Positions 43,159-50,879 of a DNA stretch of 64,000 bases are shown piece after piece. This DNA comes from an uncultured Anaerolineae bacterium (GTDB taxonomy: Bacteria > Chloroflexota > Anaerolineae > Promineifilales > Promineifilaceae). Each line of letters opens with the position of its first letter. Within the stretch, counting starts at the first letter, position 1. The stretch is taken from the NCBI GenBank assembly GCA_905479495.1, contig CAJQMR010000003.1:62001-126000 (forward strand), given 5' to 3'. The position numbers and the translations under genes were made by a program. The notes beneath the pieces were generated by a model. The model did no database searches and was not told the origin of the DNA. It saw only the letters and a list, made by a program, of their open reading frames with translations.

Positions 43159-43887
43159 ATGACTTATCGGCCAGAAGAGATCGAAGCGCTGGTGCGCCAG
43201 GTAGTGAATCGGGTAATGGGTGATGAGACACCATCAGCCAATACCACATCGTCTGCTGGGAAACGGCCGCTTATCGACGCCGACTTCATTAATCAGCTGC
43301 CACCCAACACCACCTATTCCATTCCGCCTAACGCTCTCATTACGCCCCTGGCCCGCCAAGCAGCACTGGAACACCATATCCAATTGGAAGAACAAACTAT
43401 AGCGCCACCAGCAGTTGCCCCCACCAACCAGCAAATCATTGCGATTGGGGCAGATCATGGTGGCTATGGCCTCAAGGAAACGCTTAAAAAGATGCTGGCA
43501 AAAGCCCTGCCCGCCTATGAGGTGGTAGATTGTGGCACACACAGCACGGATTCGGTAGACTATCCAGACTTCGCCTATGCAGTCGCCCAGTTGGTGGGTA
43601 CCGGACGAGCCTGGCGCGGCATCATCATTGACGGGGCAGGCATTGGCAGTTGCATGACCGCCAACAAAGTACCCGGCGTACGAGCCGCGATGTGTTATGA
43701 CCAGGCAACGGCCGTTAACAGCCGAGAACACAATAATGCCAACGTCCTCACCTTAGGGGCAGGACTCATCGGAGCCAATCTCGCGCAGCAAATTGTACAA
43801 ACCTGGCTGGCTACAGAGTTTGGCGGCGACCGCCACGCCCGGCGCGTTGATAAAATAATGGCGATTGAGAAGCGGTTTAGTAAGTAA
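43159..43887 (+). CDS. BMC-associated RpiB-family sugar-phosphate isomerase with encapsulation-type N-terminus
   Basis: 242 residues. N-terminal amphipathic helix RPEEIEALVRQVVNRVM, a linker of about 70 residues, then an RpiB/LacAB domain (about 92-240): IAIGADHGGYGLKETL, VVDCGTHSTDSVDYPDFA, NKVPGVRAA and SREHNNANVLTLGAG. The classic catalytic cysteine of CGTGIG is replaced by Asp (IIDGAGIGSC), while the active-site Asp-His and the REHN histidine remain. Encapsulation peptides target enzymes to BMC interiors. RpiB plus DeoC marks the sugar-phosphate-utilising class. It would isomerise a pentose-phosphate to feed the aldolase; the exact substrate is uncertain because of the changed catalytic residue. 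Confidence 0.88.
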   Translation: MTYRPEEIEALVRQVVNRVMGDETPSANTTSSAGKRPLIDADFINQLPPNTTYSIPPNALITPLARQAALEHHIQLEEQTIAPPAVAPTNQQIIAIGADHGGYGLKETLKKMLAKALPAYEVVDCGTHSTDSVDYPDFAYAVAQLVGTGRAWRGIIIDGAGIGSCMTANKVPGVRAAMCYDQATAVNSREHNNANVLTLGAGLIGANLAQQIVQTWLATEFGGDRHARRVDKIMAIEKRFSK

Positions 43888-43894
43888 ATTACCG

Positions 43895-43930
43895 AATTAC
43901 TCAATTACACAGTGACGTAATTGGGTAATT
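43895..43930. repeat. Intercistronic hairpin between RpiB-like and deoC genes
   Basis: AATTACTCAATTAC (43895-43908) pairs with GTAATTGGGTAATT (43917-43930) with one G-T wobble; loop of 8. Belongs to the TAATTGAGTAATT family found in four BMC intergenic gaps. Confidence 0.7.
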
Positions 43931-43952
43931 AAGTAATCGAGTAATTAACCCA

Positions 43953-44855
43953 ATGCAAAACCAGGCAGCTGTCGAACAAATTATTGAAGAAATCACCCGC
44001 GAGGTGCTGCTGCGGCTGAACCAGTCTCAGTCCGCCAGTGCTGGTGCCAGCTGCAACTGTTCCGATGGCTCCTGCGTGCAAAACTGTGCCGACAGAGTAG
44101 AACGCGTTGTACAGGCTGGCGCCAGCCGCGTGACGTCCACATTGGGTGTCCGGCCACAAAACAGCAGCATTGCCCGCTACATCGACCACACCCTGCTCAA
44201 GCCCGATGCCTCACAAGACCAGATTGCCCAGCTGTGCTACGAGGCGCGCACCTATGGTTTTGCTTCCGTTTGCATTAATCCGGCACAGGTTAAGCTCTGC
44301 GCGCAGCTGCTCAAAGATTCCGACGTGAAGGTGTGCACCGTCGTTGGTTTCCCGCTTGGCGCAACACCTGGCACAGTGAAAGCCTATGAAACCCAGCAAG
44401 CCATCCGCGACGGCGCAACGGAAATTGATATGGTTATCAACGTCGGTGCCCTGAAATCGCAGGATTATGTGACGGTGAAAGAAGATATTGGCGCGGTGGT
44501 GCAAGCCGCTCATGCGGGGAACGCGCTGGTCAAAGTCATCATTGAAGCCGCCTTGCTAACGGATGAGGAAAAAGTGATTGCTTCGCATCTGTCCAAACTG
44601 GCCGGAGCTGATTTTGTAAAAACATCCACCGGTTTTGGCCCCGGCGGGGCTACGGCCGAAGATGTGGCCCTGATGCGCAAAGTGGTGGGGCCAGACATTG
44701 GGGTGAAGGCCGCCGGTGGTGTACGTAATTTTGCCGACGCCCAAACGATGATTGCCGCTGGTGCTACTCGATTGGGTGCCAGTGCTGGTGTACGTATTGT
44801 GAAAGAAGCAAGTGGTGAGGTGTCGGGAACGGCCGTTTCCCCCACCGGTTATTAA
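43953..44855 (+). CDS. deoC: BMC-associated deoxyribose-phosphate aldolase with encapsulation-type N-terminus
   Basis: 300 residues. N-terminal helix [18 protein letters not shown] of the encapsulation type; a linker with a cysteine cluster ([12 protein letters not shown], i.e. C-x-C-x4-C-x3-C) and a second short helix; then a DERA TIM barrel (about 72-300) with [37 protein letters not shown], the Schiff-base lysine K223 in [10 protein letters not shown], and VKAAGGVRN. It splits 2-deoxyribose-5-phosphate into acetaldehyde and glyceraldehyde-3-phosphate. The aldehyde product is what the shell would retain for the downstream aldehyde dehydrogenase. Standard DERA proteins lack the first 70 residues. 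Confidence 0.95.
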   Translation: MQNQAAVEQIIEEITREVLLRLNQSQSASAGASCNCSDGSCVQNCADRVERVVQAGASRVTSTLGVRPQNSSIARYIDHTLLKPDASQDQIAQLCYEARTYGFASVCINPAQVKLCAQLLKDSDVKVCTVVGFPLGATPGTVKAYETQQAIRDGATEIDMVINVGALKSQDYVTVKEDIGAVVQAAHAGNALVKVIIEAALLTDEEKVIASHLSKLAGADFVKTSTGFGPGGATAEDVALMRKVVGPDIGVKAAGGVRNFADAQTMIAAGATRLGASAGVRIVKEASGEVSGTAVSPTGY

Positions 44856-44859
44856 TCGA

Positions 44860-44912
44860 GGTAATTGTGTAATTAAGTAACTGAGTCATTGAAAAAGAAT
44901 TACTCAATTACC
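44860..44912. repeat. Intercistronic hairpin between deoC and the zinc-ribbon gene
   Basis: GGTAATTGTGTAATT (44860-44874) pairs with AATTACTCAATTACC (44898-44912), 14 of 15 positions. Confidence 0.65.
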
Positions 44913-44943
44913 AAATTACGCCAATCTACTTAGGAACTTATTT

Positions 44944-45219
44944 ATGGATTGTCATCATTGTCGGATAGGGAAATTTCAGCCCACAAAAATCGCCTACTAC
45001 AGCCCACTCAGCGAGCACCTTATGGTCATCCCCAACGTCCCCGCCTATCAGTGCGACGTCTGCGGCGTTACCGACTATGACGAAATTTTTATGCTACGGC
45101 TGCACTACCTCATCGACAAACTCACCGGCAAAGAGCCTAATTTAGAAATGGATGATTGGCAGCCCCGCACTGAACCAACCGGTCAGTGGCAGCCCGAGCC
45201 AGAAAGAAGGAGTCGTTAA
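44944..45219 (+). CDS. YgiT/MqsA-type zinc-ribbon small protein
   Basis: 91 residues. Two CxxC pairs ([11 protein letters not shown] and [12 protein letters not shown]) about 35 residues apart form a zinc ribbon of the YgiT-type, as in the N-terminus of MqsA, but no HTH domain follows; instead a short helix ([12 protein letters not shown]) and a polar tail. Its role at the BMC locus is unknown; a regulator or shell-linked accessory is possible. The BMC-T gene starts two bases after its stop, so they are coupled. Confidence 0.7.
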   Translation: MDCHHCRIGKFQPTKIAYYSPLSEHLMVIPNVPAYQCDVCGVTDYDEIFMLRLHYLIDKLTGKEPNLEMDDWQPRTEPTGQWQPEPERRSR

Positions 45220-45220
45220 C

Positions 45221-45859
45221 GTGACCGTTGAACTGCGCAGTTATGTCTTTTTAGATAGTTTACAGCTCCAACATGCCGCTTTTTTAGGCACCGTCGCCCG
45301 TGGCTTTCTCCCCTTGCCCGGCGATGCTTCCCTTTGGATTGAAATTTCACCCGGCATCGAAATTAATCGCATTACCGATGTGGCCTTAAAATCGGTGGGT
45401 GTGAAGCCCGGTATGCAAATTGTCGAACGGCTCTATGGCCTGCTGGAGGTACATTCCAGCAGCCAGGCGGATGTACGTGCTGCCGGAGCCGCCATTTTGG
45501 AAGCATTGGAGCTAAAAGAAGCAGATCGGCTGAAGCCACGCGTCGTTTCCAGCCAGATTATTCGCAACATCGATCCGCACCAGGTGCAGCTGATTAACCG
45601 AATGCGTCACGGGCACATGATTTTGGCTGGCCAAACGCTGTACGTTATGGAAGTGCAGCCTGCGGCCTATGCGGCTCTGGCTGCCAACGAAGCGGAAAAA
45701 CGAGCGGATCTGAACATTTTGGAAGTCACCGCTTTTGGTAGCTTTGGCCGTGTCTACTTGGGTGGCTCTGAACGAGATATTATGGCTGGCTATCAGGCTG
45801 CCATCGACGCTATAGAGAGCGTTGGCGGCCGTTCTCAAGAAACTCGGAAAAGTGAATAA
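45221..45859 (+). CDS. BMC shell protein, tandem-domain (BMC-T, apparently permuted)
   Basis: 212 residues from a GTG start with AAGGAG eight bases upstream. Two BMC folds in tandem: the first half ends in [20 protein letters not shown], and the second in [20 protein letters not shown] and an AIDAIES helix. The order of elements (strand pair before the helices) looks circularly permuted, as in EutL/PduB-type trimers. Such trimers stack or gate larger pores. It would form part of the shell facets with the BMC-H protein encoded next. Confidence 0.8.
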   Translation: MTVELRSYVFLDSLQLQHAAFLGTVARGFLPLPGDASLWIEISPGIEINRITDVALKSVGVKPGMQIVERLYGLLEVHSSSQADVRAAGAAILEALELKEADRLKPRVVSSQIIRNIDPHQVQLINRMRHGHMILAGQTLYVMEVQPAAYAALAANEAEKRADLNILEVTAFGSFGRVYLGGSERDIMAGYQAAIDAIESVGGRSQETRKSE

Positions 45860-45860
45860 A

Positions 45861-45918
45861 TTTAGTGGCTAGTGGCTGGTTAATTGTTGCTACTAGCCAT
45901 CAACCACTAACCACTAAA
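45861..45918. repeat. Intercistronic hairpin between BMC-T and BMC-H genes
   Basis: TTTAGTGGCTAGTGGCTGGTT (45861-45881) pairs imperfectly with AACCACTAACCACTAAA (45902-45918). A different sequence from the TAATTGAG family but the same position and design. Confidence 0.6.
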
Positions 45919-45933
45919 ACAGGAGAACCAAAC

Positions 45934-46224
45934 ATGACAGAAGCATTAGGAATGATCGAATGTCGTAGCTTTGCCGCCATGGTGGAAGCGTCTGACGCGA
46001 TGGTGAAAGCGGCCCGCGTAGAGCTGGTTGCCTATGAAAAAACGGGCGGAGGGTATGTCACCGCCATTGTGCGTGGCGATGTGGCAGCGGTAAAAGCGGC
46101 CGTTGAAGCCGGTACACGCGGTGCCGAAAAGGTTGGCGAAGTTGTCTCCGTCCATGTCATTCCCCGGCCCCATGCCAATGTGGACACTGTTTTGCCCCTT
46201 GGTCGCCCAGAGGCCAGCGAATAA
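45934..46224 (+). CDS. BMC-H hexameric shell protein (PduA/EutM-like)
   Basis: 96 residues forming one BMC domain: [20 protein letters not shown], then [20 protein letters not shown] with the pore loop (TGGG), [20 protein letters not shown] and the C-terminal [11 protein letters not shown]. This is the main facet tile of BMC shells. AGGAGAA precedes the ATG at 45934. It is the only BMC-H gene in the window, so facets would rest on one hexamer plus two BMC-T proteins. Confidence 0.96.
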   Translation: MTEALGMIECRSFAAMVEASDAMVKAARVELVAYEKTGGGYVTAIVRGDVAAVKAAVEAGTRGAEKVGEVVSVHVIPRPHANVDTVLPLGRPEASE

Positions 46225-46245
46225 TAGTAATCGGTTATTGGTGAA

Positions 46246-46275
46246 CGGTAATCGGCCCCTTGGTGCCGATTACCG
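46246..46275. repeat. Intercistronic hairpin between BMC-H and BMC-P genes
   Basis: CGGTAATCGGC (46246-46256) pairs perfectly with GCCGATTACCG (46265-46275). Further related ACCGAT/ATCGGT pieces extend from 46226 to 46300. Confidence 0.7.
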
Positions 46276-46310
46276 ATTACGGAACACCGATCACGGATGA
46301 CGGAAAAAAC

Positions 46311-46598
46311 ATGTTCTTAGGCAAAGTGGTAGGCACGCTGGTAGCAACACAAAAAGAGACGTCCCTGGACGGGCTCAAGTTTCTGGTGGTGCGGCGGCTG
46401 ACGGTAGACAACGAGGAGGCATCGGGCTACGTCGTTGCGGCCGATGCTGTGGGCGCAGGCCTAGACGAGGTTGTGATGGTAGCCACCGGCAGTTCGGCTC
46501 GCCAGACGAAATTTACCGACAAACGGCCGTGTGACGCTGTCATCATGGCGATTGTGGATAGTTGGGAAGTGGCTGGCGACGAGAAGTATCATAAGTGA
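46311..46598 (+). CDS. BMC-P pentameric vertex protein (EutN/CcmL-like), copy 1
   Basis: 95 residues. Five-stranded barrel with FLGKVVGTLVATQKETSLDG, FLVVRRLTV, VVAADAVGAGLDEVVMVATGSSAR and the late AVIMAIVDSWEV: the EutN/CcmL signature that forms the vertices of the shell. Its stop TGA overlaps the GTG start of the nucleotidyltransferase gene (GTGA), implying coupled translation. Two more BMC-P genes occur at 51687 and 57858. Confidence 0.94.
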   Translation: MFLGKVVGTLVATQKETSLDGLKFLVVRRLTVDNEEASGYVVAADAVGAGLDEVVMVATGSSARQTKFTDKRPCDAVIMAIVDSWEVAGDEKYHK

Positions 46599-47476
46599 TC
46601 CCCGCCACCCAGGAAAAGCGCGCCCAGTTTCTTCACTTTATGGAGAAGGTGCTGCTGCCAGAAACGGCCGTTCAGGCCGCAGTTGGTATTGGCAGCATTG
46701 CCACAGGACGCATGCGCCCCGACTCCGACATCGACATCATTTTATTTCTCGATCCTTACGACCTTTACATTGTCCCTGCCGAAGCAATCTGGCTAGAGGC
46801 AGACGACAGCTTCCACAGCATCTTCAGCGAAGATGAAGCCACTCAGCAGGGTTTACAACTCGATTTTAAGCGGGTCGATTGGCAGCAGTGGCGCGATCCC
46901 GCTTTTGCCTGGCCAGAAGAGCGGCTGAGCGAACTGTCCAGCGGCTGGATCGCTTACGACCGGCATGGTGAAGTGACAAAACAGATTCAGCAGCGCCGCG
47001 CCTACCCTGACGAACTGCGGCAGGCGCGCCTGGATGAAGCGATTACCTGGCTGGATCAACACCTGGGCTGGAACTCACCGCAAACTAATTGGGAAGCTCT
47101 CGGACCGGCTATCGCCCATGACCGGCTGCAAGCAGCGTATCATTATCTGGTCGATGGGTTGTTTGCCTACAATCGCCGCTGGCGCATCTGGCGCAACCGG
47201 CAAATGAGTGGCCTGTTGCAGCTCCCCTGGCTGCCCAAAGGGTTCTCTGACGACATTTTGCTGCTGTCCAATGCGCCTAGCCTCGACCACGCAGGCTACA
47301 TGGCACGCGTAGACAAGCTGACATTTTACTTTGAAGCATTCCAGCAGCAGCTCATCGCTGACGGTGACTATGAGAAGCCAGTAGACGAAGCATTTATCCG
47401 CAGCAGCGAAGAACCAGGACGTGCCTGGAATTTGGCAGAGTGGAACGCAAAACGACAAGAGCGACTAGGTAATTGA
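46595..47476 (+). CDS. Pol-beta-superfamily nucleotidyltransferase within the BMC operon
   Basis: 293 residues from a GTG start that overlaps the previous stop. The N-terminal domain has the nucleotidyltransferase signature GIGSIATGRMRPDSDIDIIL (GS, then DxD), with a third acidic position near LDFKRVDW. The C-terminal half (about 135-290) is helical (AIAHDRLQAAYHYLVDGLFA, DHAGYMARVDKLTFYFEAF), as in aminoglycoside-type or KNTase-like transferases. Not a usual BMC cargo; no encapsulation helix is seen. It might modify a small molecule, a protein or RNA connected with BMC control. Function unknown. Confidence 0.75.
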   Translation: MIPATQEKRAQFLHFMEKVLLPETAVQAAVGIGSIATGRMRPDSDIDIILFLDPYDLYIVPAEAIWLEADDSFHSIFSEDEATQQGLQLDFKRVDWQQWRDPAFAWPEERLSELSSGWIAYDRHGEVTKQIQQRRAYPDELRQARLDEAITWLDQHLGWNSPQTNWEALGPAIAHDRLQAAYHYLVDGLFAYNRRWRIWRNRQMSGLLQLPWLPKGFSDDILLLSNAPSLDHAGYMARVDKLTFYFEAFQQQLIADGDYEKPVDEAFIRSSEEPGRAWNLAEWNAKRQERLGN

Positions 47477-47534
47477 GTAACTGAGAAATTGGGTAATTGA
47501 TGTTAATTACTTAATTACCAAATTACTCAATTAC
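47469..47534. repeat. Intercistronic hairpin between nucleotidyltransferase and aldehyde dehydrogenase genes
   Basis: GTAATTGAGTAA (47469-47480) and TTACTCAATTAC (47523-47534) pair perfectly; inner GGGTAATT/AATTACC pieces add a second helix. Confidence 0.7.
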
Positions 47535-47551
47535 GTATCATCAGGATACGA

Positions 47552-49015
47552 ATGATGAAAGACAGTGAAATTCAGGCAATCATTGACCGGGTGACACGCG
47601 AAGTTGGGGAAACAATGCCGATGACCAGGGAAACGGCCGTTTCCCGACGTCATCAACAAGCCCCACCAGAAGCCATCCAAACTGGCGGCGACAGCGGCGT
47701 CTTCCCTACGCTGGATGAAGCCGTGGCCGCTGCTGGAACCGCCTTTCGCCAACTCAACAAGCTGCCGCTGGAAATCCGCAAACAGATGGTGGCCCACATG
47801 CGCCAGGCCGGGCGCGAATACGCCCAGGTGCTGGCTGAAATGGCCCACAGTGAATCTGGCATGGGCCGTGTGGAAGACAAAGTGCTTAAAAATATCCTCA
47901 ACGCGGACAAAGCCCTAGGGCCAGAAGATTTGGAAACCACCGCCTGGAGCGGTGACGGCGGCCTGACCATCACCGAGTGGGCACCCTATGGCATCATCGG
48001 CGCACTGACGCCCAGCACCAATCCCACCAGCACTGTTATTTGTAACGCCATCAGCATGGTAGCCGCCGGGAATGCAGTGACCTTTAACGCTCATCCCAGC
48101 ACGCAAAATGCCTCCAACTTTACCGTGCAGATTTTGAACCAGGCAATTCAGAAAGCGGGTGGTCCGGCAAATTTATTAACGGCCGTTGCGCAACCCACCA
48201 TCGAAAGCGCCACGACACTCATGCATCATAAAGATGTACGATTGCTCACCGTCACCGGCGGGGCAGCCGTGGTGCGCGCCGCCATGCGCAGCGGCAAACG
48301 CGCTGTTTGTGCCGGTCCAGGCAATCCACCCGTGGTCGTAGACGAAACGGCCGATCTGGAGCAGGCTGGTCGGGACATCGTCATCGGCGGCTCGTTCGAC
48401 AACAACATTGTTTGCACCACGGAAAAAGAAACGATTGCCGTAGACGGCATCGTCGATGAGTTAATTCAGGTGATGACCCATCACGGCGCAGTAAAGCTGA
48501 ACAGCTGGCAGTTCAATCGTCTGTGGAAAGCAGTCACCGTAAAAGATCGCGGCCCGCGCCAATATGCCGATATGAACAAAGCGTTCATCGGCAAAAATGC
48601 CAGCGTGCTGCTGGCCGAAATTGGCATCTCTGCCGGGCCAGAGGTGCGCCAGATTGTGGCTGACGTGCCGGAAGATCATCCGGCCGTCTGGTCAGAGCAG
48701 ATGATGCCCATCATGCCCGTGGTACGCGTGGCCAATGCCGCTGCGGCCATTGATTTGGCAGTCGAAGCAGAACATGGGTTTAGGCATACGGCCGTTATGC
48801 ATTCCAAAAACCTGGACAACCTTAGCCGGATGGCTCGTGAGATAAATTGTAGTATTTTTGTGAAAAATGGACCTTGTCTGGCCGGATTAGGCTATGGCGG
48901 GGAAGGCTTCTGTTCCTTTACCATTGCCAGTCCAACAGGAGAAGGATTAACCGGCCCACGCAGCTTTAGCCGCCTGCGCCGCTGCACACTGGTAGATTCA
49001 TTCCGCATTGTATAG
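47552..49015 (+). CDS. BMC-associated CoA-acylating aldehyde dehydrogenase (PduP/EutE-like)
   Basis: 487 residues. N-terminal helix SEIQAIIDRVTREVGE of the encapsulation type and a linker of about 35 residues; then an aldehyde-dehydrogenase fold with GIIGALTPSTNPTST, LLTVTGGAAVVRAAM, AGPGNPPVVVDETADLE, and the catalytic C288 in NNIVCTTEKE. The NPTST and GPGNPP motifs and the Cys context are those of PduP/EutE enzymes that turn acetaldehyde or propionaldehyde, CoA and NAD+ into acyl-CoA. It would take acetaldehyde made by the DeoC protein. Two ATGs occur in tandem (47552, 47555). Confidence 0.94.
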   Translation: MMKDSEIQAIIDRVTREVGETMPMTRETAVSRRHQQAPPEAIQTGGDSGVFPTLDEAVAAAGTAFRQLNKLPLEIRKQMVAHMRQAGREYAQVLAEMAHSESGMGRVEDKVLKNILNADKALGPEDLETTAWSGDGGLTITEWAPYGIIGALTPSTNPTSTVICNAISMVAAGNAVTFNAHPSTQNASNFTVQILNQAIQKAGGPANLLTAVAQPTIESATTLMHHKDVRLLTVTGGAAVVRAAMRSGKRAVCAGPGNPPVVVDETADLEQAGRDIVIGGSFDNNIVCTTEKETIAVDGIVDELIQVMTHHGAVKLNSWQFNRLWKAVTVKDRGPRQYADMNKAFIGKNASVLLAEIGISAGPEVRQIVADVPEDHPAVWSEQMMPIMPVVRVANAAAAIDLAVEAEHGFRHTAVMHSKNLDNLSRMAREINCSIFVKNGPCLAGLGYGGEGFCSFTIASPTGEGLTGPRSFSRLRRCTLVDSFRIV

Positions 49016-49068
49016 TAAAGTATTGACAATCAGGTTCTATTCAACCGCCTGTGCCAAACTGCTTAAGC

Positions 49069-49113
49069 GTTTCGCGACATCCGTCATTTGTTGGTTTATT
49101 TATACCGCGAAAC
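49069..49113. promoter_or_regulatory. Inverted repeat ahead of the 177-residue protein
   Basis: GTTTCGCG (49069-49076) and CGCGAAAC (49106-49113), 29 bases apart, with a TTATTTATA tract between that could be a -10 region. A TTGACA occurs at 49023. This is the only sizeable gap (130 bases) in the BMC locus without an AATTAC-type hairpin, so it may carry an internal promoter and operator. Confidence 0.35.
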
Positions 49114-49145
49114 ATTAGCGTAACTGTAAAGAGAGAAGTGAAGTT

Positions 49146-49679
49146 ATGTCTACTTTTGGCAAACGTAACATTATTAACCTGGATTTATTTACTGATTCCT
49201 ATCGTGTAACGGGGCGTGCCTCCGTGGGGATGGGCGGCATTCATGCGGAGTTGGGCAATCCCAATTCCAAATACCTTGAGCTGCATGATGCCTACATTTC
49301 CCGCATTCATGATCCGGGTGACATCATTGCCAATTATCAGGTAGCTGCCTTCCGTAAGGACAACATCAATTTTATTGTGCTACAAGACAGGCGTGAAGGG
49401 ATTCCGGTGGGTACACAACACGGCCGTTCCATTTTTACCCGTGGCCGCAGCATTCCCATCTTCCTCACAGTTCCCTCGTTTGAAATTGCCGGCGAGGCGA
49501 TACATGAGGGTAAATTCTCCGCCCGCGAAATTTTGGTACAATCGATGGGCAGTTTTCAACTGATTTTTTCTGCCAAGGCGTCGGCATCTGTCCATCCAGA
49601 AATCTCTTACAGCGGCGACTTGATTTTGGTACACAAAGATAGAATTGGCATTTTCTGTTTGGACACGAACAAAAAGTAA
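49146..49679 (+). CDS. Unknown 177-residue protein of the BMC locus
   Basis: Soluble, all-beta-looking protein: NIINLDLFTDSYRVTGRASV, YLELHDAYISRIHDPGDI, VAAFRKDNINFIVLQDRR, then a run of basic-hydrophobic strands (RSIFTRGRSIPIFLTVPSFE) and a C-terminal YSGDLILVHKDRIGIFCLD. No signal or membrane segment and no known catalytic motif. The N-terminal 25 residues have the pattern of proteins with a small-barrel fold. It lies 46 bases ahead of the receiver-ParA gene, so the two are likely partners. It might be an adaptor that links ParA-like protein and shell; this is inference only. Confidence 0.65.
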   Translation: MSTFGKRNIINLDLFTDSYRVTGRASVGMGGIHAELGNPNSKYLELHDAYISRIHDPGDIIANYQVAAFRKDNINFIVLQDRREGIPVGTQHGRSIFTRGRSIPIFLTVPSFEIAGEAIHEGKFSAREILVQSMGSFQLIFSAKASASVHPEISYSGDLILVHKDRIGIFCLDTNKK

Positions 49680-49725
49680 CGCAGCAAAGCAACAGATGTT
49701 GTAAGCAACACAGGGAGACAACGGC

Positions 49726-50853
49726 GTGGCCCGAATTTTTGTAATTGATGATGATGAACAACTTCTGCGTATGGTTGGCCTCATGCTGGAGCGTGGCGGC
49801 CATGACATTACCCTGATCAACAATCCGCTGGACGGTTTAGAGCAAATCAAAGCCGACAAGCCAGATTTGCTGGTGTTGGATGTAATGATGCCCAACATGA
49901 GCGGCCACGATTTGGCGCGGGAAATTCGCGCTGATGAAAACATTGATGACCTCCCCATTTTGGTACTTACTGCCCGCTCTCAAGAAGTCGATCGCGCCAC
50001 GGCGCTCAAAAGCGGCGCAGATGATTACTTAAGCAAACCCGTCACCTCGCAAGAGTTGATGGAGCGCGTTGATGATTTGCTGGCCAAAAAGGGTGGCCAG
50101 GCCAGCCCTGAGTCTGGCATCATCATTACGACTTTTGGTCTGCGTGGCGGTGTGGGGCAAACTACCCTGGCTGTGAATCTGGCAGCGGCTTTGCGCCGAG
50201 CCAGCCAGCAAGAGGTTTGCCTGGTAGATCTTTCGCCTTCTGGCGGACAGGCTGTGATGCACATGCGTCTCCAGGCGCGATCTTCCTGGCTCGATTTACC
50301 AGCCGAAAATGAACTAGATTGGGCCGTGCTGAAAAACCGCCTCATCATTCATCCTTCTGGGCTGCGGGTGTTGGCCGCACCGGCCAAACCTCAAGATCCA
50401 TCGGCCCTTTCCGGTGAACGGGTCCACTATTTTTTGAATTTACTCAGGCATCACGTCGCCTTTACCGTGGTTGATGCTCCTCATGTTTTTTCTCCAGCTT
50501 TTTTGCAGGCGGTGACAATGGCCGACATGGGGCTGCACATCATCACGCCCGAGGTTGTTTCGGTGCAAACGGCCGTTCAGCTCAATCGTCTGCTCAACAA
50601 AGCAGGCATCCAGGTCAAGCGCAAGTCCCACATTCTCAACCAACACACCCCAGAGGCGCAGCTGCCGCAAACGGCCGTAGAGCGCGGCCTCAACAACAAG
50701 GTTGCCTTCCAGATTGGCTACGATGTTAACCAGGCGCGGGCCATTGCCCAGGGCGTGCCGCTGACGCTCACTTCAGCCAAATCTGGCCTACCCAACGTGG
50801 TGCGCCGCATGTCTGAAGCGATTTGGCAGCGCGTCTCAACCAAAAGTTTGTAG
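49726..50853 (+). CDS. Receiver-ParA/MinD fusion (CpaE/TadZ-like), P-loop lysines lost
   Basis: 375 residues from a GTG start. A complete receiver domain (1-120): acidic pocket IDDDEQ, phospho-acceptor D52 in LDVMMPN, lysine K104 in YLSKPV. Then a ParA/MinD-fold domain (about 130-370): IIITTFGLRGGVGQTTLAVN, VCLVDLSPSGGQAVMH, FTVVDAPHVFSPAFL and ARAIAQGVPLTL. In the deviant Walker A motif (KGGxGKT) both lysines are changed: R140 for the signature lysine and Q145 for the P-loop lysine. ATP hydrolysis is therefore doubtful, as in some TadZ/CpaE proteins. In a BMC operon it could position compartments (McdA role) or signal. Confidence 0.82.
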   Translation: MARIFVIDDDEQLLRMVGLMLERGGHDITLINNPLDGLEQIKADKPDLLVLDVMMPNMSGHDLAREIRADENIDDLPILVLTARSQEVDRATALKSGADDYLSKPVTSQELMERVDDLLAKKGGQASPESGIIITTFGLRGGVGQTTLAVNLAAALRRASQQEVCLVDLSPSGGQAVMHMRLQARSSWLDLPAENELDWAVLKNRLIIHPSGLRVLAAPAKPQDPSALSGERVHYFLNLLRHHVAFTVVDAPHVFSPAFLQAVTMADMGLHIITPEVVSVQTAVQLNRLLNKAGIQVKRKSHILNQHTPEAQLPQTAVERGLNNKVAFQIGYDVNQARAIAQGVPLTLTSAKSGLPNVVRRMSEAIWQRVSTKSL

Positions 50854-50879
50854 CCTCCGTAATCTGCAAAATGAGAATT

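Noticed and set aside
43888..47540. CRISPR-like array from the repeated AATTAC elements
   Set aside because: The repeats are inverted, vary in sequence, and are separated by whole genes rather than by spacers of equal length; no cas genes are present.
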